The position numbers were made by a program, and so were the translations under genes. Source: Trichoplax adhaerens (lineage: Eukaryota; Placozoa; Uniplacotomia; Trichoplacea; Trichoplacidae). From it: a stretch of 64,000 bases of DNA. Positions 36,985 to 49,400 of the stretch are shown piece after piece (position 1 is the first letter of the stretch; the number at the start of each line of letters is the position of its first letter). The notes beneath the pieces were generated by a model. The model ran no database searches, was not told the DNA's origin, and saw nothing but the letters and a program-made list of their open reading frames with translations. The DNA lies in assembly GCF_000150275.1 (NCBI RefSeq), contig NW_002060944.1, positions 8,394,159-8,458,158 of the forward strand. Direction: 5' to 3'.

Positions 36985-38014
36985 AGTTTGGTTTAGTGGC
37001 TCATTGGATCGACTTTCACATTTAGTCTGTACTATTGTAGTTGAACATCTTTTAATTACAAAATCTGTAAGAATATGTCAACTTCAGCCATCAACTGCAA
37101 TGATGTACCCTTGACTCATCTACTGTATATTGATGTAGATTTTGTAAATGATCGTTATCATTTTATAATGTGAAATAGTGATTGCTTGATCGGTATTATA
37201 TTGTAATAAAGGTGCACTTTGATGGCTCTACAAATCCTAGCTAATTCCTAATTAAAACAAACAATCGCTATACATGAGATTGAAATGGTATCATTTTATT
37301 GCTTCATGGTTATAATCTGGTGATAATTACACATAGAGTAATTATTTATAAATATATGATTATTCGTATACTATATATCTGACGCATTGTGAAAAATTCT
37401 TATTTACAGTCGTTCCATTTAAGTTGCATTTGTTTACAGTTTATAATATATTAATACGGAATGAATTATTTGGACAAGATTGAAATGTCTATACAACGCC
37501 AGTAGTTCAGCGATGATAATACTTGAGTGAAAGTACAGTAATTGACATTAGCATCAGCAATGGATGCCGAATCAACCGAAAATATATTAATATTTGTTGA
37601 GATTATTATTATTCGCACGTAATAAGTAATATCCACCCAAAATGACCATTCAATAGTATTGATTAGGCATTCTATCGTAAAAGATATCAATCTTGAAGAG
37701 TCAAAGCAATTTGCAAAGGATATTTTATGCTTGGTATGATCAATATAGCCGAGTTTGATAATCGCCAGAATTGGATGATAAAAAATTGAGCTAGTTGGTG
37801 ATTACGAGTTTGTCCATCATGGAGATGATACGATATAATTTCGTTTATATACAGAAGTTCATAAGATCAGCTTGATTGTTGCTAGCTGCTTTTGTTCTAT
37901 ACAACGGTACTAACTGACTAGTTCGAAATGTATCATAAACAGAGAGATGATGTATGATTCTACATACACGAATGATCGTTTACAAAATCATCAATGCTAA
38001 CCACGCTTTTGCGA

Positions 38015-39058
38015 TTACGGTAGTGCATTTCTCAGTAGTTGTTTGCTATGGTCTGATAAATGCTTGGGAAAATCGATATCAAATTTAAGCACCAAATCGC
38101 CACGATAATTAGGATTTTTAGGTAGAGGCATGCCTTCTCCGCGAATGGTGTACGTATAGCCAGGTCGAATGACTTCGTTAATTGTAATTTCTTTCACGCC
38201 ACCTGCGATGATGGGTGCAAAGACCTTTGTTCCAAGCAAGGCTTCCTTTAAGTTGACTTTGACGGTATACTGTAAATCGTTATTGTCGCGTTTCCAAGTT
38301 TGGTGAGGCTTCTCTTTAATGACAAAGATGATATCAGCAGGCTTCCTGTTAGGAAAGGAATCGCCTTCATTAGGAAAGGTGATCTTGGTGCCTTCTTTCC
38401 AGCCTCGTTTAACGTTGATTTCTAAGACTTTTTCTTGCCTTGTCTCTTGACCCATGGAATTGACGACTTTTCGATTGATTTTCATTCGTTTGGTGCATCC
38501 AGAATAGAGCTCTTCCAGCGACAGATAAAGTTCTTTCAGCAAAGGTGGGTCTTGCTTTAACCCTGCTTGATGATCACGATCCAAGCCATTAGTGAAAGAC
38601 ATAAAAGGACTTTCGTCATGGTTGGCATTGAAGCCGCCATCAAAGTTATCAAACATACTGAAATGGCCATTGCGTGAAGTGCCACCAGTCGATCCAAATA
38701 ACTCAGCGAAAGGAGTTCCTGTCCCAAAGACTTGGCTAAAAGTTTGGAATGGATCTCCATGGAATGTATAAGCCTTAAATCCATGCGGCATCGAGTAGGT
38801 GCCGTGGCTATCATTGCTGGATGCATCAGCAAAGTGACCTTTGAGTCCTTGTTCACCATAACGGTCATAAATTCCGCGCTTTTCTTTATCGCTTAATACT
38901 TCGTAAGCTTCAGCCACATCCTTAAATATTTCTTCGGCATTTTTGTCTTTATTTTTATCAGGATGGTATTTTAAAGCCATTTTGCGATAAGCCTTTTTAA
39001 TTTCATCGTCGGTGGCGTTGTGTTGAACGCCTAAAATTTGATAGTAGTCCTTGCCCAT
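38015..39058 (-). CDS. DnaJ/Hsp40, type II (DNAJB1/4/5-like), intronless
   Basis: 347 residues from the ATG at 39058 ([12 protein letters not shown]). The J-domain (about 1-70) carries the catalytic HPD in [20 protein letters not shown] and ends [11 protein letters not shown] Gly/Phe-rich linker (about 75-165) follows, then the two beta-sandwich substrate-binding domains, with no zinc-finger insert, which makes it type [22 protein letters not shown] and [20 protein letters not shown] are close to DNAJB1/4/5, as is the C-terminal [13 protein letters not shown]. The protein stimulates Hsp70 ATPase and delivers clients in cytosol and nucleus. Length is near that of human DNAJB1 (340). The frame is open for 14 codons upstream, but MGKDYY is the conserved family start. 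It is intronless, as many heat-inducible genes are. Upstream elements support heat induction. Confidence 0.95.
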   Translation of the reverse strand: MGKDYYQILGVQHNATDDEIKKAYRKMALKYHPDKNKDKNAEEIFKDVAEAYEVLSDKEKRGIYDRYGEQGLKGHFADASSNDSHGTYSMPHGFKAYTFHGDPFQTFSQVFGTGTPFAELFGSTGGTSRNGHFSMFDNFDGGFNANHDESPFMSFTNGLDRDHQAGLKQDPPLLKELYLSLEELYSGCTKRMKINRKVVNSMGQETRQEKVLEINVKRGWKEGTKITFPNEGDSFPNRKPADIIFVIKEKPHQTWKRDNNDLQYTVKVNLKEALLGTKVFAPIIAGGVKEITINEVIRPGYTYTIRGEGMPLPKNPNYRGDLVLKFDIDFPKHLSDHSKQLLRNALP

Positions 39059-39240
39059 CTTGGCGTCAGGATAATCCACTAGATGCAATAATTCAATCAA
39101 TCAAGACTTGACGTAGAATAGAGAGTAGAAGAGTTTTGAGCTTCAATGAATATTGGCAATAACAACAATTTATGTCGTCGTTGGATTTTGTCAGCAACAA
39201 TGTTGACCAAGAGATTCAATCCCACAATAAATCACCTTGG

Positions 39241-39255
39241 CTTTTATATCCAATC
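39241..39255 (-). promoter_or_regulatory. TATA box and CCAAT box of the DNAJB gene
   Basis: Read on the minus strand, ATTGG is followed directly by ATATAAAAG (TATAAAAG at 39248-39241). It lies about 185 bases before the ATG at 39058, which leaves room for a leader. This is a classical arrangement, and such clear TATA boxes are not evident at most other genes in the window. Confidence 0.6.
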
Positions 39256-39273
39256 ACCACGATCAGTACAATA

Positions 39274-39320
39274 GGTATTCTAGACGCGTCGTTAACGTGC
39301 TCCAATGTTCTGGAAGCATC
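39274..39320 (-). promoter_or_regulatory. Heat-shock-element-like sites upstream of DNAJB
   Basis: GTTCTGGAAG at 39307-39316 is a perfect nTTCnnGAAn unit pair, with an imperfect third unit (CATCC) next to it. ATTCTAGAC at about 39277-39285 is a one-mismatch version of TTCnnGAA. They sit about 30 and 60 bases upstream of the TATA box, where HSF1 sites of heat-shock genes are usual. This is sequence evidence only. Confidence 0.55.
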
Positions 39321-39464
39321 CATGGACATTCAACGTTAACCTGCAACCTACTAAGGTGCGATTGAATGTCAAGAATGCAAGTGCCACGGGCTTACAGTAC
39401 AGTTTACTGTAATAGTACAGTACAGTACACTATCTTTGTTCGTCCACTACAGTGGATAGTACTG

Positions 39465-40130
39465 TACACTACCTTAAAAAGGATGTCACCCTTTCTCCTG
39501 CTGTCCGCTTGCAGTTAGTACTCTTTAGTGACAACTATTTTGCACCCGATACTTCTTTGGCTAAAAATTGGAATACTGTAAAAAGGATGTCACCCTTTCT
39601 CCTGCTATCCCCTTGCACTTGGTACTGGTTACTGACAACTATTTTGCACTAGATACTCTACGACTAAAATACGAATACTGTAAAAAGGATGTCACCCTTT
39701 CTCCTGCTATCCCCTTCCACTTGGTACTGTTTACTGACAACTATTTTGCACCAGATACTTTATGACTAAAATACGAATACCGTAAAAAGGATGTCACCCT
39801 TTATCCTGCTATCCCTTGCACTTGGTACTCTTTAGTAACAACTATTTTGCACCAGATACTCTATGGCTAAAAAATACGAATACCGTAAAAAGGATATCAA
39901 TCACCCTTTATCCTGCTATCCGCTTGCAGTTAGTCCTCTTTAGTGACAGATATTTTGCACCAGATACTTAGTGACAGATATTTTGCACCAGATACTCTAT
40001 GCCTAAAAAATACGAATACCGTAAAAAGGATGTCACCCTTTCTCCTGCTGCCCCTTGCAGTTCTGTTTAAAGACAGATATTTTGCACCATTTACTCTATG
40101 GCTTAAAAATTCGAATACGGAAGGACAGCA
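39465..40130. repeat. Tandem array, about 103-bp unit, 6 copies
   Basis: The unit reads roughly ATACGAATACCGTAAAAAGG, ATGTCACCCTTTCTCCTGCT, ATCCCCTTGCACTTGGTACT, CTTTAGTGACAACTATTTTG, CACCAGATACTCTATGGCTA. GGATGTCACC lies at 39481, 39585, 39687, 39789, 39893 (as GGATATCAATCACC) and 40028. The fifth copy has an internal duplication of about 30 bases. Copies are highly similar, so the array is young. It lies in the divergent interval between DNAJB and the C1orf131-like gene. Plus-strand open frames in it are repeat artefacts. Confidence 0.92.
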
Positions 40131-41345
40131 GGATGAAGGGAGTCATCATTTCGTGTCCAGACTAGATTCAATGTTGACGGTAAACTGCAGTAAGAATAGT
40201 AACCGCAGGGATTCCTCAACGGCAATGTTTTTACGGCACTGGTAGCCGTTACTAGGGACTACTGTACTAATATTAGATAAAAAAAGAAAAGGAATGGGAT
40301 ATCAAACGGTCGTTGTACTAAGAATCAATGTATTGGCAGGCTGATTATAATTTTACTCTGCTTACTGGTCGTTTCAACGGTAGCGTATGTCTGCTTCAAC
40401 GGTATACTATACGCATCCTGTCTGCGATTAACATCCAAATTAACTGCTGGGTTGATTTGGTGCAGTAGGGTAAACGGTTTTATTCATACCGTACAATAAA
40501 GTGACCAAAAAATGGTCAGCCTCCGAATTATTTTACGTTGACGACCGTTCCTTTCTTTTTGAGTAGTGCCTGCCATTACTACTGTTCTCTACCATGTAGA
40601 TATGACTTTGATTTCCCTTACTTATACTATCGTAGTATGGAGGAACCAGAAGTTTGATAGTGGGATTATTTTGAATTCAAGTTTTTTTGCTCTGTAAAAC
40701 AAGCCAATCAAGTGGAGAGTACAGTACAGTATATATATATATACAGTGGTTCACAAATACTGGAAGCAATAACTTGTGCCATTCTGATTAATAACTCAAA
40801 CTAATTGGATGGCTCAAATCTAGTGCATAGCTCTCAAATAGTATACTGTAAAAAGAAATAATAAACTTGGTGCTGCTCCGATAAACTACTGCAACCAACT
40901 GGATAGCTAAATCAAATGTACTGGATTAGTACATGTTCATTTAGTAGTCCATATCAAACGCCTCTGTCTTAACAGTTTATATCCATTGGTTTACAGTTAG
41001 TGTACAGTATTCATTCAGTGAATATGTATTGGTATAGAATTGCATAAAATTAATTAATTTATGGCCGGATTACTTTAGCTGATTATGCAGTAGTTACAGG
41101 ACGATCCCATTCAGCCAATCACGCTGTAGTTGATACAGTACTGATGCAGCCAACGCAAACTGGAATAAATACCCTACTACGGCATACTGTCGTATTAAGT
41201 TGTGTACTATAGAATTGATGAATTAGGACATTAATTGCCCTTTCGTCGAATAACCTTTCCTCGCTCGACAGTCGACATATTACCTATAGAACAACCATCG
41301 ACGTGTAGAATAGAATCAAGAGCGGACACGATTCAACTCGGTGGA

Positions 41346-42411
41346 ATGGACAAAAAGCAACGCAAGCTTCAACGTCGATCCGCACATACTATTGCAAGTC
41401 TACCATCGAGTTTACATGACAACGTGGTGGATCAATCACATCGAGCTGATGCTCCAATGGCACCGAAAGAAGCGAAGTTTCCTCGAAAGAAAGAGCCTGT
41501 GGTAGTCAAATTTCAAGATCCTCGAATAAAGAAACCTAAGGTAGCCAGTATGGACAAACCAGTCAGCAAAATATTAGGTACAGACAAGTACAGTAATGAT
41601 GACTTGTCATGGCATGCTAGGCTAATTGATCAGTCTCGATATACGAGTACAGTATACTGTATAACAGTGTAGAAACTAGATACTTAAATGCAACATTGCC
41701 ACGATCGTCAATGCAATTAACATGAAGAGATAGACTCGTATACTGTATTAAATACTCCATTGAATTGGAGCGGGAGTAGGCATTCGATGGAAATGCATAG
41801 ATGGCGTATTATACACTTTCTAAACGGTAAATAACGATCAGATAGTGGTTAAGCTTTTTTTACTGTCTACATGTATAGTAATTAACGTATCGGCTGCAAC
41901 CCACTCGTATTGCATCGCTAATAGAAATTAATCAATCAATAACTGTAGCAATATTGAGCTCAATTTCATATTTTGTGATGCTAATATTTCATAATGTAAT
42001 ATGACAGTAACTCGCCGAGATCAATTGAAGATGCAGCAAGAAGCAAAGGCTGAATTAAAAGAAATGTCCAAGGATGTGCTAAAATTTGGTATTAGTGGAT
42101 TCGATTACAAACAACGTAAGAAAGTGGAGCAAGAAACAGTTGAAAGATTGGGTGGTCAAAAGCATAAAGACAATAAAATGCCATACCCGTTGTATATGAA
42201 AGTGCAAAAGATTAGGAAAGACAGAGAAAGAACAAAGAGGCAGCTAGATTTAGCTACTGGGAATATGGATGCAAAAGCTAAAAAGCGATCAGATAAAGAC
42301 AAGAAAAAATCCAATTCTCATCATTCTATCGGTCACTGGGTAGATCGTAGCAAAGGTTCCAATCCTAGCGTCGGCAAGTACAAGAACGGAATTTATTTTG
42401 TAAAATCGTAA
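41346..42411 (+). CDS. DUF4602/C1orf131-like putative small-subunit processome protein
   Basis: Two exons, 41346-41592 and 42008-42411, joined in phase 1 (donor A|GTAATG, acceptor ATGACAG), give 216 residues. The N-terminal part is very basic (MDKKQRKLQRRS) and holds KKEPVVVKFQDPRIKKPK. The second exon has DVLKFGISGFDYKQRKKVEQ (about 98-117), a Lys/Arg-rich helix, and ends VGKYKNGIYFVKS. These pieces (basic VVVF.DP motif, KFGI.GF..KQRK.FE, and the final VG.(F/Y)KNG) resemble human C1orf131 and the DUF4602 family, a component of the nucleolar small ribosomal subunit processome. No membrane segment or signal peptide is present. The frame is open upstream of 41346 but without another ATG back to 41235, and an upstream exon is possible. 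The identification rests on short motifs. Confidence 0.6.
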
Positions 42412-45400
42412 TGTCAATTTAATTGGAGTCTCCTTGAATATCAAAAAGCAATAATCTCATTGCAGTGTTCTGCTGCGTACAATATCATTTCTATAATATT
42501 CCATAGGATATCATTATTCTACTGCCACTTAGAGTCGGCAAGTGAATGTATATATACAGTCTGGAGATGAAGCACTATGATTAGTGCTTGTACAAATCGC
42601 ACGAGTCAATGTGTTGAAAATCTATCAATTATTTTATTACTAAGGCTATATTAGCATGTGGTATTCAAACTCAAACTAATCAGTGAGTTCTTTCTTGAGA
42701 TATTAATACATAGAATCTGGATTTAACTTGCAACTGTCATCAACTTAATGTAATATACGTTATGACTTGACAATGGAATTGACTATTAAATTTTGAAATC
42801 TCTCATCCTTGAATGCGAATGAAATAATTATTGCCTATGAAATGAAGTTAACTTTAAATACTTATCAAAGATGAACTGTTAAAGCGTGTAAAATTTACGA
42901 CATAGAGTTATCATCGACTTTATGAGTTACATCATGATAGCGGCAGCGACGTGATCGTAATAACTTAACAGCCTGATAAAGGATTTTATTGAAAGCTCAG
43001 CTAAATCACATTCTACCAAGAAATGAGGGATATAGAAAAGTATTGCAACCATAAGTCCATAAGTGTAGTAATGATAATTTATCATAATCAATATGAGATT
43101 ATAAATTGTTATCATCTACATTTTGATTATAGAAAATAACCATACATATACAATCATGTGCAATCAGATTATGTACTTCCTATAGTGCAAAATCTTTGAG
43201 CTATAGGTACATCTGATTTGAATACGATTGCATATCTAGAAAATTGAAAAATTACAATCTTAATTTATTACGAATAAATTCAGTTCATTGAGAAAGGATT
43301 ACAGGCTCATGAGTAAGCGATCATTTATATATTATTATTTTTAGTTCACTTTATGATTCACTATATTGTATCGATATGACAGGTACTTCATGGTCAACGA
43401 TTCTATTACATAAATTCAATTTAATTCCAATCATTTTTCACTGGTATAAGGTTTGCCGTTAAAGCCTAATTAGAGTACAACAATTTTTGTTAGTATTTAT
43501 TTAACAGTGAACAGGCTGCAATAAATTATAGTATTGGCTATAAATCAATACTATTAACAAAGACTTATTCTTTAGTAGTCTCCTTACTCGCTGAATTTTA
43601 TGTTTCCGATCAGTTTTCAGTTCAGTTTGTAGAATTGGAGAGCAAGATTGATTGTGAAAGACATGTGTATGAAAAGAAAATAATTTCTTAGAAATTAACG
43701 CAATATCTATCATGATTTATTTTCTACCAGGAAAGACTACGTATACATCATTCTATCCTTTCTGTTTAATCTCTACATTTTTTAACCGATAAATTGCTTA
43801 AGCAATTATGAGGCTGTAACTTAACGCTCTAGGGATTATACACAATTTAGATAAGGCAAGCAAAGTCAAACTTACTCAGGGGATTTTGGAGATCTAACCG
43901 AGATTTTTCAGAATTCATATGATACGAGGATGGTATAAAACATAAAAGTTACTAACATTTCTGATTCATGGTAATTATAATTACCTTTGGTTGATATTAA
44001 CACAAATTACTAATAACGAATCTTACAAATACTATATAATGCATTTATGAAACACTATAATCTTTGCATGCTTAATATAGAATTGATTATTGATATCAAC
44101 ACTATGAGAATTTGTTGTTGTTACGCTCGCATTATTAGCTTACCTATCAACCCCACTATTTGTACAGGAAGGGAAATTAAACATTCATGGATTAAATTAT
44201 GGAGATAAATGCAATATTAGAGTAAGCTTTAGAAAATAGTAATGCTTATAAAAAGAATAAATAAATTTTCAGTAGGTGACTTGAGCAACAACTATTAGCA
44301 TGGATATGAGATTGGTTATCTGATACCACGATTGCAATAGATTTAATGTGCTATATTACGGCTTAAAAAGCCACCCTTGATAAAATCTTGAAACTTTACA
44401 TTAATCCATATCGTGAAGCACTGAGCAAATGCATTAGCATAGTGTATAGTACTATACGGGTACAAAGAGCAATATACACTTATTTCTACTTACTCGCTGA
44501 GCCACCATAATTTAGAGTTCGTAAATGACAGAATTGGAAAGGAGTAGAAAATAAGAATAGTCGAATAATTGTAATAATTCTTAATGATAGATTAAGTTAA
44601 TCAGTTACAAGTTAGCATTATTATAACTGAAATAGTTTAAATCTACTACATTTAGCAATATAACTCACTTTATACTTGGCAATTTTTCGATTTGAATATC
44701 AATCAATGTGGGAGATTTAGCGTTTAAAATAGAGATATGATATAAAGATAATTACATTAAGCAAAATACAGCAATATTATAATCTCTAAGACATTAACAT
44801 AAAACGATCTTGTAAACGTAAAGAGAACTGATTTGTAGCAGCTTTGAGAGTGTAGTTGCTCCTAGTTGGTATCGAAAAAATGTTCATGTTAAAAGAATAC
44901 ACTATTAAGCTTACCTCCTGTTACAACAATATATTAATTATGAGTTTAGGTTTGGTACGAAAACGCCAGTAAAGACATAAAAAAGTGACAAAATACTGAT
45001 GAGTACGGATAATCAGTTGTAGTACTTGTATTACATTTATAGTCAGATAAAATAAACATCCGAACTGCAACCTTACATTGCAATTTGTCCGAAAATGGCG
45101 ATGATTATGATCAGTAATAGAATCACATAAGTTAATTGTTTCATGTTCATTTTGATTGGATTGGCAATAATGGCAAATAGAGAAAGTTTAATCCTGATAA
45201 TATTGAAAACGTGAAGAATAATGAGATAATAAAGTACTATTACTTATCATTAATGTAGTGATCCAATTTTCGGTCTTACCTTCTTATTACGGATGACTCA
45301 ATCCAGCAAACAGATATCTATCAGTAATCAGTATACGTCTATGGTTATAGGTGGATATAATGAAAAATTAAGATAAGAATTATTTAAATTGAATTCGAGA

Positions 45401-46499
45401 TTCTTATACTAGATGCACTACCAATTTGTATTGCAATTCACGAAGGTCAAAGTACATAAATCTTATTCTGGAAGAATCCTACGAGAGTAAACTTTGATTT
45501 AGGTATAGGATTGCCAGTATATGTAATGTTTACATCAATTAAAACCCTTCTCTAAAGCAATATTTTTAATGCTGTCAAGCCAATAAAATACTTGAAAACA
45601 ACTAAATAAATAAATACCACCCGTGTTTGAGGTACTATCCTATTATGGAAAGCATGTACTGCGCTACGGCGCATAATGATTTCAGCAGTCATTCTAATTG
45701 GTTTCTGAATTTATACAAGTAGCTACATTTCAATATTGTCATTCTTAGTTTTAGTCAATCACCTGTTTAGTTTTTCTATTAAAAACTCTCTTTGTTAAAT
45801 AAGTCTAATCTTTAACATATGCATAAGTACTCTGTTGTCAAGTTCACTATATAGAATAGTAATTGGTACAAAAATCTATTACGAGAGTCATAATAGGAAT
45901 GCAGGATGGCATCAAACGATATCATTACAATGTTTCTCGTATATATACACAGTCAAAAATTGCTTGAAATTATGATTAGCTAGATTCTAACGACAAAATT
46001 TTTTAACTACAATAACAGAGGCACACAGTCAAGCTCATTCTATAAACTAGCGACAAGCGAGGTCACGAGTATTTAACCATGATACTTTTTGGAGTTACAG
46101 TAAATCGCATGAAATAGTAAACTCAGGCAATCTCAAATGTAATTCGTTCTTTGAGATGCAAAACTGCAGTTGATACTGCGATAGTATCTAATTATACATT
46201 GTTTTATAGAGGGGTTTGCATCTGCTTCATATTATAAGTCTATAAAATTGTACGCCAATTCGTTACATGTTTATTAGATAGTAATATGTGATTATAATAA
46301 GAGAATACGATGTAAACTGGAACCAAAATAAAAGTTAATCAACGGACATGTCTTCCATAATAGAAAACATGCTGTCCAATAGAATATTTCTTACTTAACT
46401 CTAGAGCAATTCTAGAATACTTTTTAATTCTACGATATATAATATATATCATATACAACATACAAAATATATTTTACATATGATCACTTTCCATTATAA
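42412..46499. other. Gene-free spacer
   Basis: No gene is recognised apart from a possible 25-residue hydrophobic minus-strand start near 45150. Open frames at 42927-43115 and 43501-43713 (minus) lack protein-like features. The region is AT-rich without an obvious array. Confidence 0.45.
45073..45150 (-). other. Possible signal-peptide mini-exon
   Basis: The minus strand reads MNMKQLTYVILLLIIIIAIF-GQIAM-stop. Two Met codons, a Lys, a 14-residue hydrophobic core and a small-residue end resemble a signal peptide. A good donor (AAT|GTAAGG) sits just before the stop, so it could be the first coding exon of a small secreted peptide gene. I could not find a convincing following exon. Confidence 0.25.
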
Positions 46500-49400
46500 C
46501 TAGTATGTATCATAAAGAGAAAGAAAGGAATACATTATAATATATCCTGGTTTGGAAGTGGGATGTGGGTCAGTATGGTTGTAATATCCATGATAAGTAA
46601 TAGTGTTGACAGATTTAGTGCTGAGTTGATTGGTTATGTCCACTATCCAGGGTTTTATCTCTTGCCCATCACACCAACCGTCTCTTCCGTATAGCCACGT
46701 CCCATGTTCGTTAGGTGTAACACCTTGAAGGACTCGTTCTGCACATCCAAGAGAGTTGCCAGCATTACTAAAAGTTCTAACATTGGCATGCTTTTCATTT
46801 ACCATAAAATGATGGGATGTAACACAGAATTCGGCACAATTATTATTATCACTTCCGTGGCCTATATTCAAAATTAAAAAACTTTCTATAATTGATCTGT
46901 TACATGCAGTAATAAGTTATGGCTATAGTTCAAATAGAGATTACCTGTAATGACCGCAACAAGCTTTACTTTTTTAGTTTTGCTGGTCATGTTAAAGTGA
47001 ATCGGTTTGTATTTTTTATTATAGTTTTTATCAAATGTTCCTCCTCTAAATAGTGGTATTAATTTTTGTGGTTTGAGAGGTGTTCCTTTCTTCTTAGCTA
47101 CAGTTGTATCTGGCAATACACACATATGTCATTAGGCAGGATAATAATATTTATAAGTACATAATGAGACTTAATTATTGAAAATTTATCTGATTATCCC
47201 AGTATCTTAAAGGCAAAGTCTAACTTATTTTATGAGAAAATCTGAGTTTCAGGGTCGTAAACCATGGCTGTGCCCAAGGAACAGTTTTCATGGTGAAATT
47301 ACAACTGCTCGATGATAATAACGGCAACAATGGAGTTACCGGCGTCAACCAATGACCAATTCGGCTAAAAAATTTTATAAATGACATAACCATGTTTATT
47401 GTAAAAATGTGGTGCCCAACTAGGCTTGTAAGGTATCAAATTAAGAATAAGAAACTGGGAAGTAAAAATTACCGGCGGAATGAAGTAATCCATCGCCCTA
47501 GTTCTTGTTGACAATGTGATGTTGCGTTAGAACAGCATACATAAAGTTGAACAGTATGATCCCATGGCGGACACTCTTCGTCTCGTTTTCCTCGACACGA
47601 AAGTGCCATGTCTAATTGCACGTCTTGATATTCTAACATTTCTTAAAATAAAGCGCAGTTTTACAGTTAAATTGCTAATCTTGACTATAGTCATATCCAA
47701 TAACTGTACAATAAGCCCTTCAAGAAGTGTTAATGAACATTCTACAATCAAAACTATAGGATAAGTCATAAAAGAGAAATGACAGTATCACATATGATTA
47801 GGTATACCTTTAACAGGAGGCAAATTTACGATAGCCGATGCTCCATATTTGCCATGAATAGTGGAATCATTAAAGATTTGGACCACCTTGGCATGCTCGG
47901 CAATATTATGGATTAGATTACTTTTGTAAGCATACCTAATGGAGAAGCGTGTATTAATTATTCAAGGCTAACTGAATTTTGATATAATTTTATAGTGATA
48001 GTGATGCAATTTTATTGCTGATCTAATAATGTACTACATGAGTGGAATTTTTAATCATTGATGGATACTTAATTATTATTATTACGTATAGGTCGAACTG
48101 TCAACTTTATGTGATGATAATGTTTCAATTTACCATTGCAGTTGCCAAGTAAAGTATAAGAACGACGGATAAAGTAACCATCCAGTCTCCTCAATTTTAC
48201 CTTGACCGTCAATTCCAAAGTAGAAATTATGTGATGGTGTAGTTTGAAAGCTAAAGTCTACTTTCTTTTTCGATTTCAACAGTTTCAAAATCTTCTGCCC
48301 TTCTGCGTAAGAAATCATTGTAGCCGGAATTGGATATCGTACATTGCACTCGTTACCGTGGCAGTTCATATCTACTGGATATTCGTTCTTGGCAGCAATG
48401 ACTGTTAATCCAGCGGCTTTGACTGTATAAGCTGCTTTAACCTAGTCAGTATTATAATAACTTTTATTTCGAATGGCTTGCGTTGGCAATTATTTGAAAA
48501 TAAATAATCATCGTTGTTATTTACGTTCAAGCTACCGTTCATCTTACCATTTTAAAATAAGAACAACCCTTTTGATGTTGCGCAATAGCCATTTTACCGG
48601 ATAGTGAGACATTACTACTACCTTTACAAGCATCCAATTCGACAACTTGGATGGAGCTTTTATAAGCACTAGCTGGTGAACCTATCCAGTCATATCTGGG
48701 ATCGAGACGGTTGATGACATAAGGAAATTTGGAATCTTGTATGATGCAGTTTCGATAAAGATTGGAATGAGGATACGTTAGGCACATAGAGGTATACAGT
48801 ATATTTTAGACATAATGTATAAATTGTATTAGTCGATCTATAGTGTAGAAGTAGTGATGGTAGTAACACGCGTATCCTAGTGTACAGCCTACTATACTGT
48901 ACAGCGGCACAATTGCATCTGCTTCAAACATGCTTACCGGTTGAGACTAAAATTTGTTGAAAGCCACATCCAAAGTCTTGGCAAGTCCACTTAGATAGGA
49001 GTAGAGGTATCCAGTTACCCATTGATTCAACCGGTAATACTACAAAATGCATCCTTTTCCCTAAGCTCGTAGCAGCAGCAGCATTAATGTGACTAAAAGT
49101 GTAAAAAATTGATAGATAATCTTGAAACTTTAAATGTAATGAGATATCCGTCTTAAAATCTATTTTACAGACGATCTTGGAAATTAAAATGTTTGCTCTT
49201 ATGGATTGATAACCCATAGGCGTAGTCATTGTTTTAATCGTTTAGTTATTTGCTACTACGACGTTCGAGTTCTAGTAGAATTAGATTACTGAATGGCATT
49301 TGGATTTCATCTTTTATTTGTCTAAAAAATGGATTACTACCAAGGCTGAATAGCTGCATCAGTCATGTTCTCTAGTTATTACTCATAAAAATGAATACTT

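Larger units (their letters stand above)
34614..38014. other. Gene-poor spacer with degenerate repeats
   Basis: No gene is recognised. A word group of the type AATTCTC..CTAGTTA.GCAGTT, AATC....GGATAATAAGA, AATCGCTGACTAGGCGCAAC, ATCTTTTATAACTAA recurs near 35790-35830, 35850-35940, 36020-36130 and 36780-36880, marking an old repeat family. Two hairpins are listed separately. Confidence 0.5.

Noticed and set aside
39452-40245. Three plus-strand open frames over the 103-bp array
   Set aside because: They repeat the same peptide words because of the DNA repeat, start at arbitrary points and have no splice context.
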